A stretch of DNA of 36,509 nt, taken from the IMG/VR virus record IMGVR_UViG_3300045790_003105, positions 1 through 36,509 of that record. The stretch is one strand, 5' to 3'. Positions 1 through 9,327 of this stretch are shown piece by piece (the stretch's first letter is position 1; every line of letters starts with the position of its first letter). A program made the translations under genes and the position numbers. The notes under the pieces were generated by a model. The model saw only the letters and a list, made by a program, of their open reading frames with translations. It searched no databases and was not told where the DNA came from. The DNA comes from a virus.

Positions 1-1146
1 CTATTCTGTTTCTTCCTCTAACTCAACAACTGGTTCTGGCTCAAGTCTTAAATCTATCCATCTGCCTTCTGTAATATCGACAGGAACCGTGCCGCCGACC
101 ACGCCGTTTGTATATACCGGCTCAAACGTTTTAATCTCTATCGTGTTATCTTCTAGCTGCGACCATTCTGTATAAAATTTCACGTTCTTATTGGTATCTG
201 TTGGCGTCTCTATCCACCATCCATTTTTTGCTAAGCCAAGCGTGTTTTTAATCAGGTAGTGACCAACACCAACCTTTTCAAACACTGCGTCATCAGGGCA
301 TTGATTATTGAACACTGCGTCATCACTGAATAATTTAACAATTGGGGATGCAGCCTTAATAAATCCGCTACCATCGACCGCTGTGTTATATGAATGCAGT
401 AACAGTCTCCAATCTGATAATGTTCCTCCAACCTTGTTTGCAGCCCACATTTCATCAGTGTTTACTTTACCAACTATGTAAATACCTTCTCCACCTCCTC
501 GGGACATAAACAACCCTGCACAATAGTCAGATGGTGCATCTCCAACAACAGAGCCGTTAACTAAAAAACTATTTAATGTTTCACTGCCCCATGTTGTTGT
601 AGTCTTTCCTGCATTCGATCCAATGCAACCATCCTTTGCGCCCTTTATGGCAGTCGCAGCCTGTCCTGCTGTTACACCGTTTCCATTGGCATGATAGTTA
701 TTAGAATCACCCGCAAATGCGTATTGTGTTAGTAATGTTCTATTAGTTGTAGTGTCCGTTGATGATGTTTGAACACCTTTCTCAGCAGCTGCACCAATGC
801 TGTTTAATACAGTCGTTATTTGGTTGTTTAATGTATTTGCTTGCTCAATTAAATCGGCTATTACTTCTTGTGTGAATATGATCACCGCTTCGCGAGTTGC
901 TAAGCTGATTGTAGGCGCTGTTTGTAAATACAATGTGCCGTGACCTGGCGTGGTTAAGACTGGGTTTTCTGGATCTGTATTGTCATAAACCGGCTCTACA
1001 TATCCACCGGATGTAATTCCAACTGGTAGTGTTAAACCGTCTACGTCTAATGTGTAGCCGTTTCTGACTGACGATAAATCAATGTCGTCGTTAACTACAA
1101 CATTTCTATCACCCGATACTAAATTTAAACTTGTTATTCTGATCAT
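1..1146 (-). CDS. Tail fibre-like protein
   Basis: A 381-aa protein encoded directly downstream of the J-like tail tip gene, so probably a side or tip fibre used in host recognition. The N-terminal 100 residues look like an attachment domain. The middle is rich in Gly, Asn and Thr. Around residues 240-265 is a segment of the kind found in pyocin-knob and fibre proteins (TLSDWRLLLHSYNTAVDG, then FIKAASPIVKLF). The end carries the motif ITEGRWIDLRL, which I recognise from C-termini of siphophage tail proteins, followed by an acidic tail. The stop codon is the first three bases of the window, so the gene is complete but genes beyond it cannot be seen. Family assignment is from memory of motifs, not a search. 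Confidence 0.7.
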   Translation of the reverse strand: MIRITSLNLVSGDRNVVVNDDIDLSSVRNGYTLDVDGLTLPVGITSGGYVEPVYDNTDPENPVLTTPGHGTLYLQTAPTISLATREAVIIFTQEVIADLIEQANTLNNQITTVLNSIGAAAEKGVQTSSTDTTTNRTLLTQYAFAGDSNNYHANGNGVTAGQAATAIKGAKDGCIGSNAGKTTTTWGSETLNSFLVNGSVVGDAPSDYCAGLFMSRGGGEGIYIVGKVNTDEMWAANKVGGTLSDWRLLLHSYNTAVDGSGFIKAASPIVKLFSDDAVFNNQCPDDAVFEKVGVGHYLIKNTLGLAKNGWWIETPTDTNKNVKFYTEWSQLEDNTIEIKTFEPVYTNGVVGGTVPVDITEGRWIDLRLEPEPVVELEEETE

Positions 1147-1174
1147 GATTTACTCACTAATTATTAATATTGGC

Positions 1175-4100
1175 TTAACCAGCTACTCCACCATCAACCG
1201 TATTGGCCAATGTCCATGTAACAGGACTGACGGTTATTATGTCGCCGCTTGAATTTTTACTAGTTTTTGCACTAGCTTTGTTATTTACGGATGTTATTTT
1301 CAATTGTCCAAAATATGGGACGCCGCTATCACTTTCATGGCTTGTGGCTCTGCAAACAGCTACTAAATTTAATGTTTGCCATAATGTAGAAGATGTTGTG
1401 TATTCAACCCTACATTTAGTTATGCCGTTACCGTAAGTATCAACCCCATTGCACGTTGCTATATATTCCTTTTCACCGTCGTCATAAACAGCGAATAAAT
1501 ATATTAAAGGTCTGTTGGTTGGGTTTGCGTTTGTGTGACTTTCAACATCGATATTCAATATTTGTTTTTGGTTGGCAATTCTATTTGCTGAAAAGGAAAG
1601 ACCTTCAAATTCTGGGGAATGTATATCGTCACTGGTAACGTAAAATAACTCTCTACTGTTTTTTGCAACTTGATTAATTACTTCTAAAAAATATTGGCTA
1701 TAGACAACAGTATCGTTTGAATTTACTGAGGATATTTTAGCGTTACCTGCTGTAATGCCACCTGAAAACGTTCCAGTGGCCGCTTCCAAAACTGGCGTCC
1801 TTATCGTTTCACCAGCTTTAATATGTTTACCTTGGATCACATCATCCGCTACAAAATCACCATTTAGTTCTAATTTTGTTTCTTCGCTATTTAACGAAAG
1901 TACTTTTACTCCGTCTTTGTTGTACCAATTAAATACCGCGCCCTTTGAATTAATAGCGTTTATAGTTCCATCTTCATTGGTTACAACCGTGATCCCAGTG
2001 CTTGAACCATCTGGTAAAGTGACACCGAAGAACGCCCTCGCTAATAATTCACCAACGTCTGTTTGTAATGTTTGAAAAAACGTACCCGCAGAGATTGTGA
2101 TCTCTTCATCAGCGTCATTTGTTACTGTAATTGAGGTCTTTTTGATTGCTTCAGATAGGGGCAGTGTTACCCATTGGTTTGTGCTATTTGCTGCTACACA
2201 GGCAACAGCGTCCGTTTCATCGGTGATATTTCCATCCGCATCAATGCAATAACCTACCGTTGCACGGGTGTATTCAAATACGGCTGCAATGTCATTATCG
2301 ACTCGTGCCACTTCATTAACCAATGATTCAACACTTGCTGAATTTTCAGTTGTTTTTGTGGTTATCTCTTCTTGATATACAGCCAGAGCACCTTTGAATG
2401 TTTTGTCATCTCGTTGCATTGCAAGTTGATTATTGATAAGTGCAATTTGAGCTGCGGCACTACGCTGACCCAACGAACCCAATTCATCATTTAAAAATGC
2501 GAATGATGTTAGAGATTGTCTGAACGTATTTGATTCTAGTATTTGTTGATGTGAATTAACTCGAGTAAGAACGGGAGTAAACTCAGTTTGACTAACTTTG
2601 TCTTCAATGCCTTTGCTGTTAATTATTGAATTTACTTCGGTCAGACTTGCGTATTCACCGTCTAACAAAATGCTAGTGAGCATACTTGTGATAGTTTGCT
2701 CACCATCTAAGTTATCTTCACCAACGAAAAATTTAACAAGGGTCATTTCACCTTGTAAACCACCTAATACTGCTTCTAGAGCAGCATCAATATCACCGCC
2801 GACGATGGCTGATATATCACCTTTCAACTCAACCTTAAGGGACTCAAGTTGTACTTTACTTGCTGTTTGAGATATTAACGATGAATGGGCTGTGACTTGC
2901 CCTTCTAATACTTCAACTTGATTTTTATAACCAAGTAAAGATGCTTTAAAACCAACATTGTCTCCTATTAACGCAATAGCTCCCGCGAACGTGCTTTGCA
3001 GTGAATTGGGGATTGCTTCTGTGTCTTGGCGTAATAGTTCTAAAGCGTTATTAGTGGTTTCCGTTGCTGTTTTGTTAGATGTTATGTCGCGGTCAAATTT
3101 ATCAAACTGCTCTTCTGCAACGTCATTTGAAACTGCACCAATTAACTCTGGTGTAACATTCGAGTTTTTAATATCTTCACGATCTGCCAAAGCGCCAACA
3201 TAAGGATCTTCACCTTTGGCTAAATTTAGTAACTCCCACTCGTAGAGTAAATTATCTGAATTAACATCACTTCCACTTATCCATAAGCGAACATACCTGG
3301 TCATTTTATTTAATGAATCAACAGTTGGTAGTGCTACACCTACTGGATAATAGCTATCGATAGCTTCTCGACTCAGTTCATAACCTTCAATTGTACTTCC
3401 GTCACTAGAACCTTGCCCAAGCAACCAACTATAATTTGTATTGTCAGAACTAATGCAAATACCATATTTGAATCTTCTACCATCGGCTGCATAAAAATAT
3501 ACTCTAGAATTTGCGATATATTTTAATTCACCTAGATCAACCTGAATATATTGAGAGCCAGTTCCTAGTTGAATTAGTTGTGCACCAATTGCTTTACTTC
3601 CATCCGTGAGCGCTGATTCATTATTAGGTAATACAGAATAGGTAAGATTTGCGTTCGTTAATAAATTGGTGTCTTTATATTTTTTTACTAAATCTGTGTC
3701 GATTTGGTTTTGAATATATTGTTCGCTAATTTCTTCATTAGCACTTCTTTCAAGCTTGACATTGTATTCGTCTGGGTAAGGTTCTCTAGATTTTGGAATG
3801 AAGAATACGTGGCTTGCCGCAACGCTTAAATCTTGTGGGCTGTTAGGATCAGATTTACCGCCACCAGCATAATTAGAACCTGGTACCGGACACTCACCAT
3901 AAGCTGCTTTAACTCGACCAAATAAAACTGGTGTGGGAAATGATTGTCCATCTATTCCCCAAACTAATATCCCTGGGGCTCCACCACCACCACTACCGGC
4001 GTAAGTGTTTACAAAATCATATTCACCGACACTGCCAGGCAAACCTGAAATGTCTATTACTGAATTGGGGCTTGCTGATCCCCCTCTTGATATAATTATT

Positions 4101-6235
4101 AATGATCCGCCGCCATAGCCACCAGCGCCACCTACCGCGCCACCATAGTAATCAGGTTTTGCATACACAACATTTTGACCTCCGGCTCCACCAACGGTTC
4201 CCCTCATATCTGCAGGAATACCATTAATTACACCTGATGCGTTTACAATTTCAAATGAGGGGCATGTTGACTGCACCCCTTTTATATAACTGCCATTTAA
4301 TAATTTTTCTATTTCTGGTGGGGGAATATCTTGGGAAGCCCCTTTTATTAACTGACCGTTACTTCCACGAGTCCCACCTATATAACCTGATGAATTATTA
4401 GTAGACGTTACTCTAACTTCACCATCAATTTGGAAAAAACCTTTTACTCTTAGCTCTACATTTTCAGTAATATTTAAAACTACACCGGACGGTACTGTAA
4501 AGTCACCATCGATGTAATACGCCGTTCTAGTAGTTGGTTGACCCGTTAACGTTCCATTTGAATCTAGTAAACCATTTGTAATGGATAAAATTGTTTCAGC
4601 GTTAGTGGCGCCATCAGAATACCAAAGTGAAGGTAGTTCATTTAATGCTTGAGATTCATCGGTGATAGCATCTGCTTTTTGACTACTACCAAACAAATCA
4701 ACTTCAACTTCACCTGAAATTTGATTAACTTTTATTTTTTGTATTTCAAACGATCTATCTAACGTTGATACATCACTAAAATCTTGGGTGGTTGGATCCG
4801 TACAACGAACAATATCCCCTACTTCAAGATCGTTCATTGTTGGTAGTAGAGTTACTGTTCTTCTTATCGGTGGACCTGCATAACGATCTCTGATCGCGTT
4901 AAAACGATTTCTAACAGAAGTAAAAGTGTGCCGACTGTTATGCAACCCTTTAAACGATAAGGTTTTAACTTGCCCAGCTCCGTGAGTGGAAATGCTAGTT
5001 GCATCAATAACCGAATTTTCTCTGTAATACTCAGCCGGAAACCCTGAATATTCCGCCCATGACCACTTAATTTTTATTTCATTTATTACAGCACTAAGAT
5101 CATGGGTTAGTCTGCCAAAGTTTATTACATTGCTTGGCGATAAATGAGCTACATATGCTGACTTAGTTAGTACACCAGTTTTACGCTTTGTCCCCAAACG
5201 TCCATCCGCACGAACTAACATGAAGAAGCCTGATAATAATGCGACTTCTTTTTCTATAAACGTTTTGCCTGTCTCTTTACCAACTCCTTGAAAGCGGATA
5301 ATAAAACCCTTTGAATAATCGTCAGGTTGAAACAAATCTAAGTTTTGATCTCTGAACTCTTCAATGATCACATCTGATTCAGGTATACCTAAATGCCAAT
5401 TACTCGGTATTACATCTCCACCAATAATTCGTCCAGTTAATAACGCATATGCCATTGCTGTCGACGGCAATTCCAAATACACATATTCTTCAACCTCAAT
5501 ACCTTTATCACTACCTGTACTTTCAGGAACAATGTGGTCTATTTCTTTTGTACCAAATATCCCTCTGGTAATGCCTGTAAATGTATTTGCTGTTTTACCG
5601 GTGGCTCTGACAATCTCGAAGCCATTTTGATATTTTATTTTTAAATAAAAGTAAGATCCGGTTGGTTGGTCTGTGTAACTGGCAACGTGGGGACAAGGTT
5701 CAAATAAAGCTGCAGTAGTAACATTTAAAGTATCATCACCCGATAAAAAATCAGCGGTTAATGTGGTTGTATTCAATTCAAATAATTGAGTTCTAACTTC
5801 ACGTAACTTATCAGAACATTGAATACTGTAAACACCATCACTTAAGGTAATGGAATTATCAACAATCTGCGTTTGCTCAATGCGAAAATCAGACCAATCC
5901 ATTCCAGCGCCACCACGGAACAATTGGACTTTTACACCTTTTAAACCTTCGCTTTGATTTAATTTTGTTCTGATCTCAGTGGTGATTAAATTATTTACAT
6001 CTAACAAGTCAAAGTTCAATGATCCTATTTCAGAATATCCACTGTCTGGTTTTAAACTTTGAGAAGTAGATGAAACATTTTTGATACAGCCACTAATAGC
6101 ATTAGCTGGTAAGTTTGGAATGTCAGAATGCGAAGGTAAATAGAGTGGTTCACCATAATTAATAACTATTACTAAACGAAGTTCTTGGCTGCTAGATCTA
6201 TTAAATTGATTAAAAACGTCTGAATTATTACGCAT
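1175..6235 (-). CDS. J-like tail tip / host specificity protein
   Basis: The 1686-aa central tail tip protein that would contact the receptor. Approximate domains: residues 1-560 baseplate-hub-like; 600-800 a glycine-rich segment with GGAGG and GSGGGG runs; 855-1005 a discoidin (F5/8 type C)-like segment (QYIQVDLGELKYI near the start, RYVRLWISG near the end), probably carbohydrate-binding; 1020-1340 predicted coiled coil; 1400-1540 a DUF1983-like region typical of J C-termini (GKHIKAGETIRTPVLEAATG); 1540-1686 a variable end that may bind receptor. It is longer than lambda J (about 1130 aa). Its start overlaps the preceding 132-aa gene by 8 bases, suggesting coupled translation. Role is secure from position, size and C-terminal domain; the discoidin call is an inference. 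Confidence 0.85.
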   Translation of the reverse strand: MRNNSDVFNQFNRSSSQELRLVIVINYGEPLYLPSHSDIPNLPANAISGCIKNVSSTSQSLKPDSGYSEIGSLNFDLLDVNNLITTEIRTKLNQSEGLKGVKVQLFRGGAGMDWSDFRIEQTQIVDNSITLSDGVYSIQCSDKLREVRTQLFELNTTTLTADFLSGDDTLNVTTAALFEPCPHVASYTDQPTGSYFYLKIKYQNGFEIVRATGKTANTFTGITRGIFGTKEIDHIVPESTGSDKGIEVEEYVYLELPSTAMAYALLTGRIIGGDVIPSNWHLGIPESDVIIEEFRDQNLDLFQPDDYSKGFIIRFQGVGKETGKTFIEKEVALLSGFFMLVRADGRLGTKRKTGVLTKSAYVAHLSPSNVINFGRLTHDLSAVINEIKIKWSWAEYSGFPAEYYRENSVIDATSISTHGAGQVKTLSFKGLHNSRHTFTSVRNRFNAIRDRYAGPPIRRTVTLLPTMNDLEVGDIVRCTDPTTQDFSDVSTLDRSFEIQKIKVNQISGEVEVDLFGSSQKADAITDESQALNELPSLWYSDGATNAETILSITNGLLDSNGTLTGQPTTRTAYYIDGDFTVPSGVVLNITENVELRVKGFFQIDGEVRVTSTNNSSGYIGGTRGSNGQLIKGASQDIPPPEIEKLLNGSYIKGVQSTCPSFEIVNASGVINGIPADMRGTVGGAGGQNVVYAKPDYYGGAVGGAGGYGGGSLIIISRGGSASPNSVIDISGLPGSVGEYDFVNTYAGSGGGGAPGILVWGIDGQSFPTPVLFGRVKAAYGECPVPGSNYAGGGKSDPNSPQDLSVAASHVFFIPKSREPYPDEYNVKLERSANEEISEQYIQNQIDTDLVKKYKDTNLLTNANLTYSVLPNNESALTDGSKAIGAQLIQLGTGSQYIQVDLGELKYIANSRVYFYAADGRRFKYGICISSDNTNYSWLLGQGSSDGSTIEGYELSREAIDSYYPVGVALPTVDSLNKMTRYVRLWISGSDVNSDNLLYEWELLNLAKGEDPYVGALADREDIKNSNVTPELIGAVSNDVAEEQFDKFDRDITSNKTATETTNNALELLRQDTEAIPNSLQSTFAGAIALIGDNVGFKASLLGYKNQVEVLEGQVTAHSSLISQTASKVQLESLKVELKGDISAIVGGDIDAALEAVLGGLQGEMTLVKFFVGEDNLDGEQTITSMLTSILLDGEYASLTEVNSIINSKGIEDKVSQTEFTPVLTRVNSHQQILESNTFRQSLTSFAFLNDELGSLGQRSAAAQIALINNQLAMQRDDKTFKGALAVYQEEITTKTTENSASVESLVNEVARVDNDIAAVFEYTRATVGYCIDADGNITDETDAVACVAANSTNQWVTLPLSEAIKKTSITVTNDADEEITISAGTFFQTLQTDVGELLARAFFGVTLPDGSSTGITVVTNEDGTINAINSKGAVFNWYNKDGVKVLSLNSEETKLELNGDFVADDVIQGKHIKAGETIRTPVLEAATGTFSGGITAGNAKISSVNSNDTVVYSQYFLEVINQVAKNSRELFYVTSDDIHSPEFEGLSFSANRIANQKQILNIDVESHTNANPTNRPLIYLFAVYDDGEKEYIATCNGVDTYGNGITKCRVEYTTSSTLWQTLNLVAVCRATSHESDSGVPYFGQLKITSVNNKASAKTSKNSSGDIITVSPVTWTLANTVDGGVAG

Positions 6236-6626
6236 CGATTTCTACTATGGTAAAAGTGAATTGGCGGTGAAGTGGTCCAACATAACTAGCGGTAAAAGTA
6301 CCTTTCTTGAGGTATACATTTTTAGGATCAACCGAAGAACCAATAGCCCCTTCAAGATCAAATACAAATACTTCAGAAGCAATAACGCTATGATGAAACT
6401 CTTCCCATTGTTTCAATGTGTTTGGGTTAGAAATATTTACTGGGACGGTAGTTATCACATGCTCTTTTTCTATATAAAATAAAGTGCCGTGAGGAGTTCC
6501 GTTTAAACTGGTTTGTTGAGAACCTTCTGATTTATGACTTGGCATATATGGCTGAACGCCAACTTGTAACTCACCGCCATTACTATCTTCAAACGTAGAG
6601 CGTTTTGGTATGTAACTGATATACAT
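6228..6626 (-). CDS. Small tail protein between tape measure and tail tip
   Basis: A 132-aa protein lying exactly between the tape measure and the J-like gene, overlapping both by 1-8 bases. No transmembrane segment, signal peptide or catalytic motif is visible; it is predicted mostly beta. In lambda this interval holds M, L, K and I (tail tip and assembly proteins); here it is the only gene, so it may be a distal-tail or tip adaptor like gpM. I do not recognise the family; the tail role comes from position alone. Confidence 0.6.
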   Translation of the reverse strand: MYISYIPKRSTFEDSNGGELQVGVQPYMPSHKSEGSQQTSLNGTPHGTLFYIEKEHVITTVPVNISNPNTLKQWEEFHHSVIASEVFVFDLEGAIGSSVDPKNVYLKKGTFTASYVGPLHRQFTFTIVEIDA

Positions 6627-8641
6627 TAGGCACCTAACAATTGAGCTTGAGCACTATTAGGGTTATCTATTAGCACAGCATCATTTTCATTAATTTGAGG
6701 TTTTATCTTATTGATAAGCCAATCCCCCATACTTTGAGAGTCACTTACCACATCACCGCTAACTTGAATCACAATAGATTTGCCAGGGTTATTAGTTGCG
6801 CTATCCACAACTGGTAGGTTAGAAATGTTACTTGATGGAGTGCTAGTGGGTGAACTAGATGAAGAAGATCCACCACCAACTGAAATGCTAGAACTAGATC
6901 CAACATTTTGTTTTTTGATATTCATTATCTGAGCTAAACCTTTAGCTCCCATGGCTATCGCTGGACCTATGCCCATTGGATAACCACCACTGTTTTTATA
7001 TGTTTCTAATATTGCGGTTGGTAATGTGACCATTGCATGAGCTAACGAAACCATCTTTTGACGCTTGAACATCTTATCTTGGTTTTTTGTGGTGACGCTT
7101 ATCACATCATTAAAGAACCCTGCTGTTTGACCAGCAACAACATTAAATTCTTTTAATTTTATTGCCTGACGTTGATTAGAATAAAAACTTTCCAAGTCAG
7201 TCATTTTTTGTTCGTATTTTTCTTTATCTATAGCCTTTTTTTGATACGCGTCATACAACAAAGCTTGTTCATCTAATTCCTTTTGATTTAGTTGAAGTAA
7301 TTCAATATTTTGATATTCACCTAACAAAGCAACTTTGGCCGCTAATTTTTCACGCTCAGCGGCTAACGGATCTACATGCGGAGCATCAGGCGTTTGTCCT
7401 TGGCCAGTTGTGATTTTAGCTTTGATTTTTGCAACCGCTTCTTGAGCTTTTATATCCGCTTCAGCTAATACTTTATCTATGTTTGCTTTTAATACATCTG
7501 AAGGTAAGTCTGACGCTAATAAATCAACTAAGTCCTGTTTAGCCTGATCAAAACTTTCAGCTTGTGCTTTAACATAAGCTTTCATCCCCTCTGGAACTCG
7601 AACTTGAACAGCGCTAACCATTTGATCAATATTTTTTAAGGCATTTGCTGCGCTGTCACTAAATGGAGATAATAGCTCTAATGTTTTTCTTATTGGCCAA
7701 ACTAAACCATCGATTAGTTTGTTACGAACCAGTAGCACCGTATCAATAACCCCCAACAGTCCGCTATTCATACCGACCATCAAGCCTTTAAATACGACTT
7801 GAATTCCTTTTATAACAATTTTGATCCCGTAAATAGTGTCAGCAAAGAACCCTGCTACTTTGGCGCCACCTGTGAAGACAGCCTTAACAACATTTCCCAT
7901 GTTGTTACCTTCGGTAGCCGCCCCTGTTAATTTATCGGCAATGACTTCAATGATTGGCGCTAACTCAACAGCTAGTTGTTGGCTAAATCCTGTCGCCACT
8001 TGATTCAATCGAAGCATCGAATCATTGGCCATTTCTACTTTGTAAGCATCAACTCTGGATATTGCTATTCCTAATCTTTCAGCTTCAACTCTAGCGGCTT
8101 CAAAACCCTCACGGCCTTGGTCAAGTGTGTTTAATAGGCCAACACCAGAACGGCCAAAAATATCTGCAGCTAACGATGCTTTTTCAGTTTGGTCACTCAT
8201 TTTATTAATGGATTCAGCAATAGTTAAAAACTGCTCTTTTGCATCCATTTTGCCCAGTTCATCAATACTTAATCCAAGTTGCTCGAATGCGGGTTTCGCT
8301 GTTCCTAAACCCCGTTGAGCTTCACCAACAGCCCTTGTCATTTTTTCTAGTGATTTATCAAAATTTTCTGAAGATTGACCATTTAGTTGCGTCATATGAT
8401 GGAATGACGCCAAATCTTCTGTTGCAATGTTTAAGCGATCACTCATTTTGGCTAAGTTATCAATAACACCCATTTGTTTTTTAGTCATGACAGCAATCCC
8501 TGCTGCTAAACCGACCCCAAACAAAGCAGCCAACTTCCCACCAGACTTAATAGTTGTAATGATGTTAGCGTTAATAGATTTAAACATTTTTGATGTTTTA
8601 TCATTGCCAACAATCTTAAACGTATAAGTGTTAGTACTCAT
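6626..8641 (-). CDS. Tail tape measure protein
   Basis: A 671-aa tape measure protein that sets tail length and is ejected with DNA. The N-terminus is Ala/Gly/Lys-rich. Residues 80-180 carry tape-measure motifs including NIATEDLASFHHMTQLNG and AADIFGRSGVGLLNTL. The middle has hydrophobic helical stretches (about 245-300), then a coiled coil (about 430-500) and a Ser/Gly-rich linker (about 590-610). At roughly 1.5 angstrom per residue, the length predicts a tail of about 100 nm, shorter than lambda. The ATG overlaps the TGA of the frameshifted chaperone extension (ATGA), the usual G-T-H arrangement. Confidence 0.92.
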   Translation of the reverse strand: MSTNTYTFKIVGNDKTSKMFKSINANIITTIKSGGKLAALFGVGLAAGIAVMTKKQMGVIDNLAKMSDRLNIATEDLASFHHMTQLNGQSSENFDKSLEKMTRAVGEAQRGLGTAKPAFEQLGLSIDELGKMDAKEQFLTIAESINKMSDQTEKASLAADIFGRSGVGLLNTLDQGREGFEAARVEAERLGIAISRVDAYKVEMANDSMLRLNQVATGFSQQLAVELAPIIEVIADKLTGAATEGNNMGNVVKAVFTGGAKVAGFFADTIYGIKIVIKGIQVVFKGLMVGMNSGLLGVIDTVLLVRNKLIDGLVWPIRKTLELLSPFSDSAANALKNIDQMVSAVQVRVPEGMKAYVKAQAESFDQAKQDLVDLLASDLPSDVLKANIDKVLAEADIKAQEAVAKIKAKITTGQGQTPDAPHVDPLAAEREKLAAKVALLGEYQNIELLQLNQKELDEQALLYDAYQKKAIDKEKYEQKMTDLESFYSNQRQAIKLKEFNVVAGQTAGFFNDVISVTTKNQDKMFKRQKMVSLAHAMVTLPTAILETYKNSGGYPMGIGPAIAMGAKGLAQIMNIKKQNVGSSSSISVGGGSSSSSSPTSTPSSNISNLPVVDSATNNPGKSIVIQVSGDVVSDSQSMGDWLINKIKPQINENDAVLIDNPNSAQAQLLGA

Positions 8642-9317
8642 TTTTTGGTTTTAGCCTTATGGTGTTTTGCTATTCGTGAGCCTATTAATTCCATGGCTTC
8701 TAAAAAGAAGTTGGATTGATCTAATATGCCACCAGCAATTGGTAAAAGTTGGTTTTGGTAATGGGAGTACATGCGCCACATTGTTTCATGCCAAGGTTCA
8801 ACCATTGGTAGTAAACAAATTTTACTTTCTATTACATCTGGGATAACCCAGCGTTCGAAGGGGCTTGGATTGCTTTCATCACAAAAGCGGCCCCAGTTAC
8901 AGTCACCGCAATCGAATTTTTCTCTGTTGAGAATGACTTCGACTGCGATTGTTAGTTTTTTGAGTCTTCACCTGTCATGGTTGACATAATGATCACTTGA
9001 TTGGCCAATTCAGAAAGTATCTCTGCTGGCATAGAGCGTTTTAAATTGTTAAACGTGAATTTTAAGTTTTCACCATCAGGATCAAGAACGTTTTTCCAGT
9101 TCTGAACTTTCTTTAAAAGCATATTCAAACCAGACTCGTTGCATTTAAACAACATATCCCCATTATCATTTTCAATATTTTCACCGGCGCTCATTACGTT
9201 TAAAAACTCCAATTGCGTAAGTGGAGCCAATAGAAACTGTGCTGGTTTATCATCTTCTTTTTCAGATAACGGAATGTACCAATCAGGTGCTAAGCCTTTT
9301 GTAGTTGTAATTGCCAT
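8638..9317 (-). CDS. Tail assembly chaperone frameshift fusion (GT-like)
   Basis: A 226-aa product formed if ribosomes slip -1 at A AAA AAC (8955-8961) near the end of the 121-aa G-like gene. The -1 frame then stays open for 105 codons, starting LTIAVEVILNREKF and ending IAKHHKAKTKK, and stops at TGA 8638-8640, which overlaps the tape measure ATG. The extension has no start codon at its beginning; its first Met is about halfway in, so translation by frameshifting is the natural explanation. Cysteines in the extension (DCGDCNWGRFC) could bind metal. In lambda, gpG and gpGT coat the tape measure before tube polymerisation; position, order and slippery site all match here. Confidence 0.88.
8952..9317 (-). 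CDS. Tail assembly chaperone, short form (G-like)
   Basis: A 121-aa protein between the tail tube gene and the tape measure, in the position of lambda gpG. It ends ...TMTGEDSKN, with the last two sense codons AAA AAC forming part of the slippery heptamer. The short form is the major product; a minority would continue into the 105-aa extension. Sequence is not obviously similar to gpG, which is normal for this fast-diverging family. Its short upstream gap (10 bases) indicates it is in the tail operon. Confidence 0.85.
   Translation of the reverse strand: MAITTTKGLAPDWYIPLSEKEDDKPAQFLLAPLTQLEFLNVMSAGENIENDNGDMLFKCNESGLNMLLKKVQNWKNVLDPDGENLKFTFNNLKRSMPAEILSELANQVIIMSTMTGEDSKN
8955..8961 (-). 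promoter_or_regulatory. Programmed -1 frameshift slippery site A AAA AAC
   Basis: Read on the minus strand, codons TCA AAA AAC TAA place the heptamer A AAA AAC in the correct phase for simultaneous -1 slippage, right before the zero-frame stop. Nine bases downstream, CAGTC can pair with GACTG (outer stem, 36-base loop), and the loop contains a second hairpin, TTCTC-AACA-GAGAA. These could stimulate slippage; the structure is by eye only. Confidence 0.85.
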
Positions 9318-9327
9318 AAATAGCCTA

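Noticed and set aside
1203-5630. Several plus-strand frames of 60-106 aa opposite the J-like gene
   Set aside because: Antisense shadows of a long coding frame without ribosome sites or recognisable domains.
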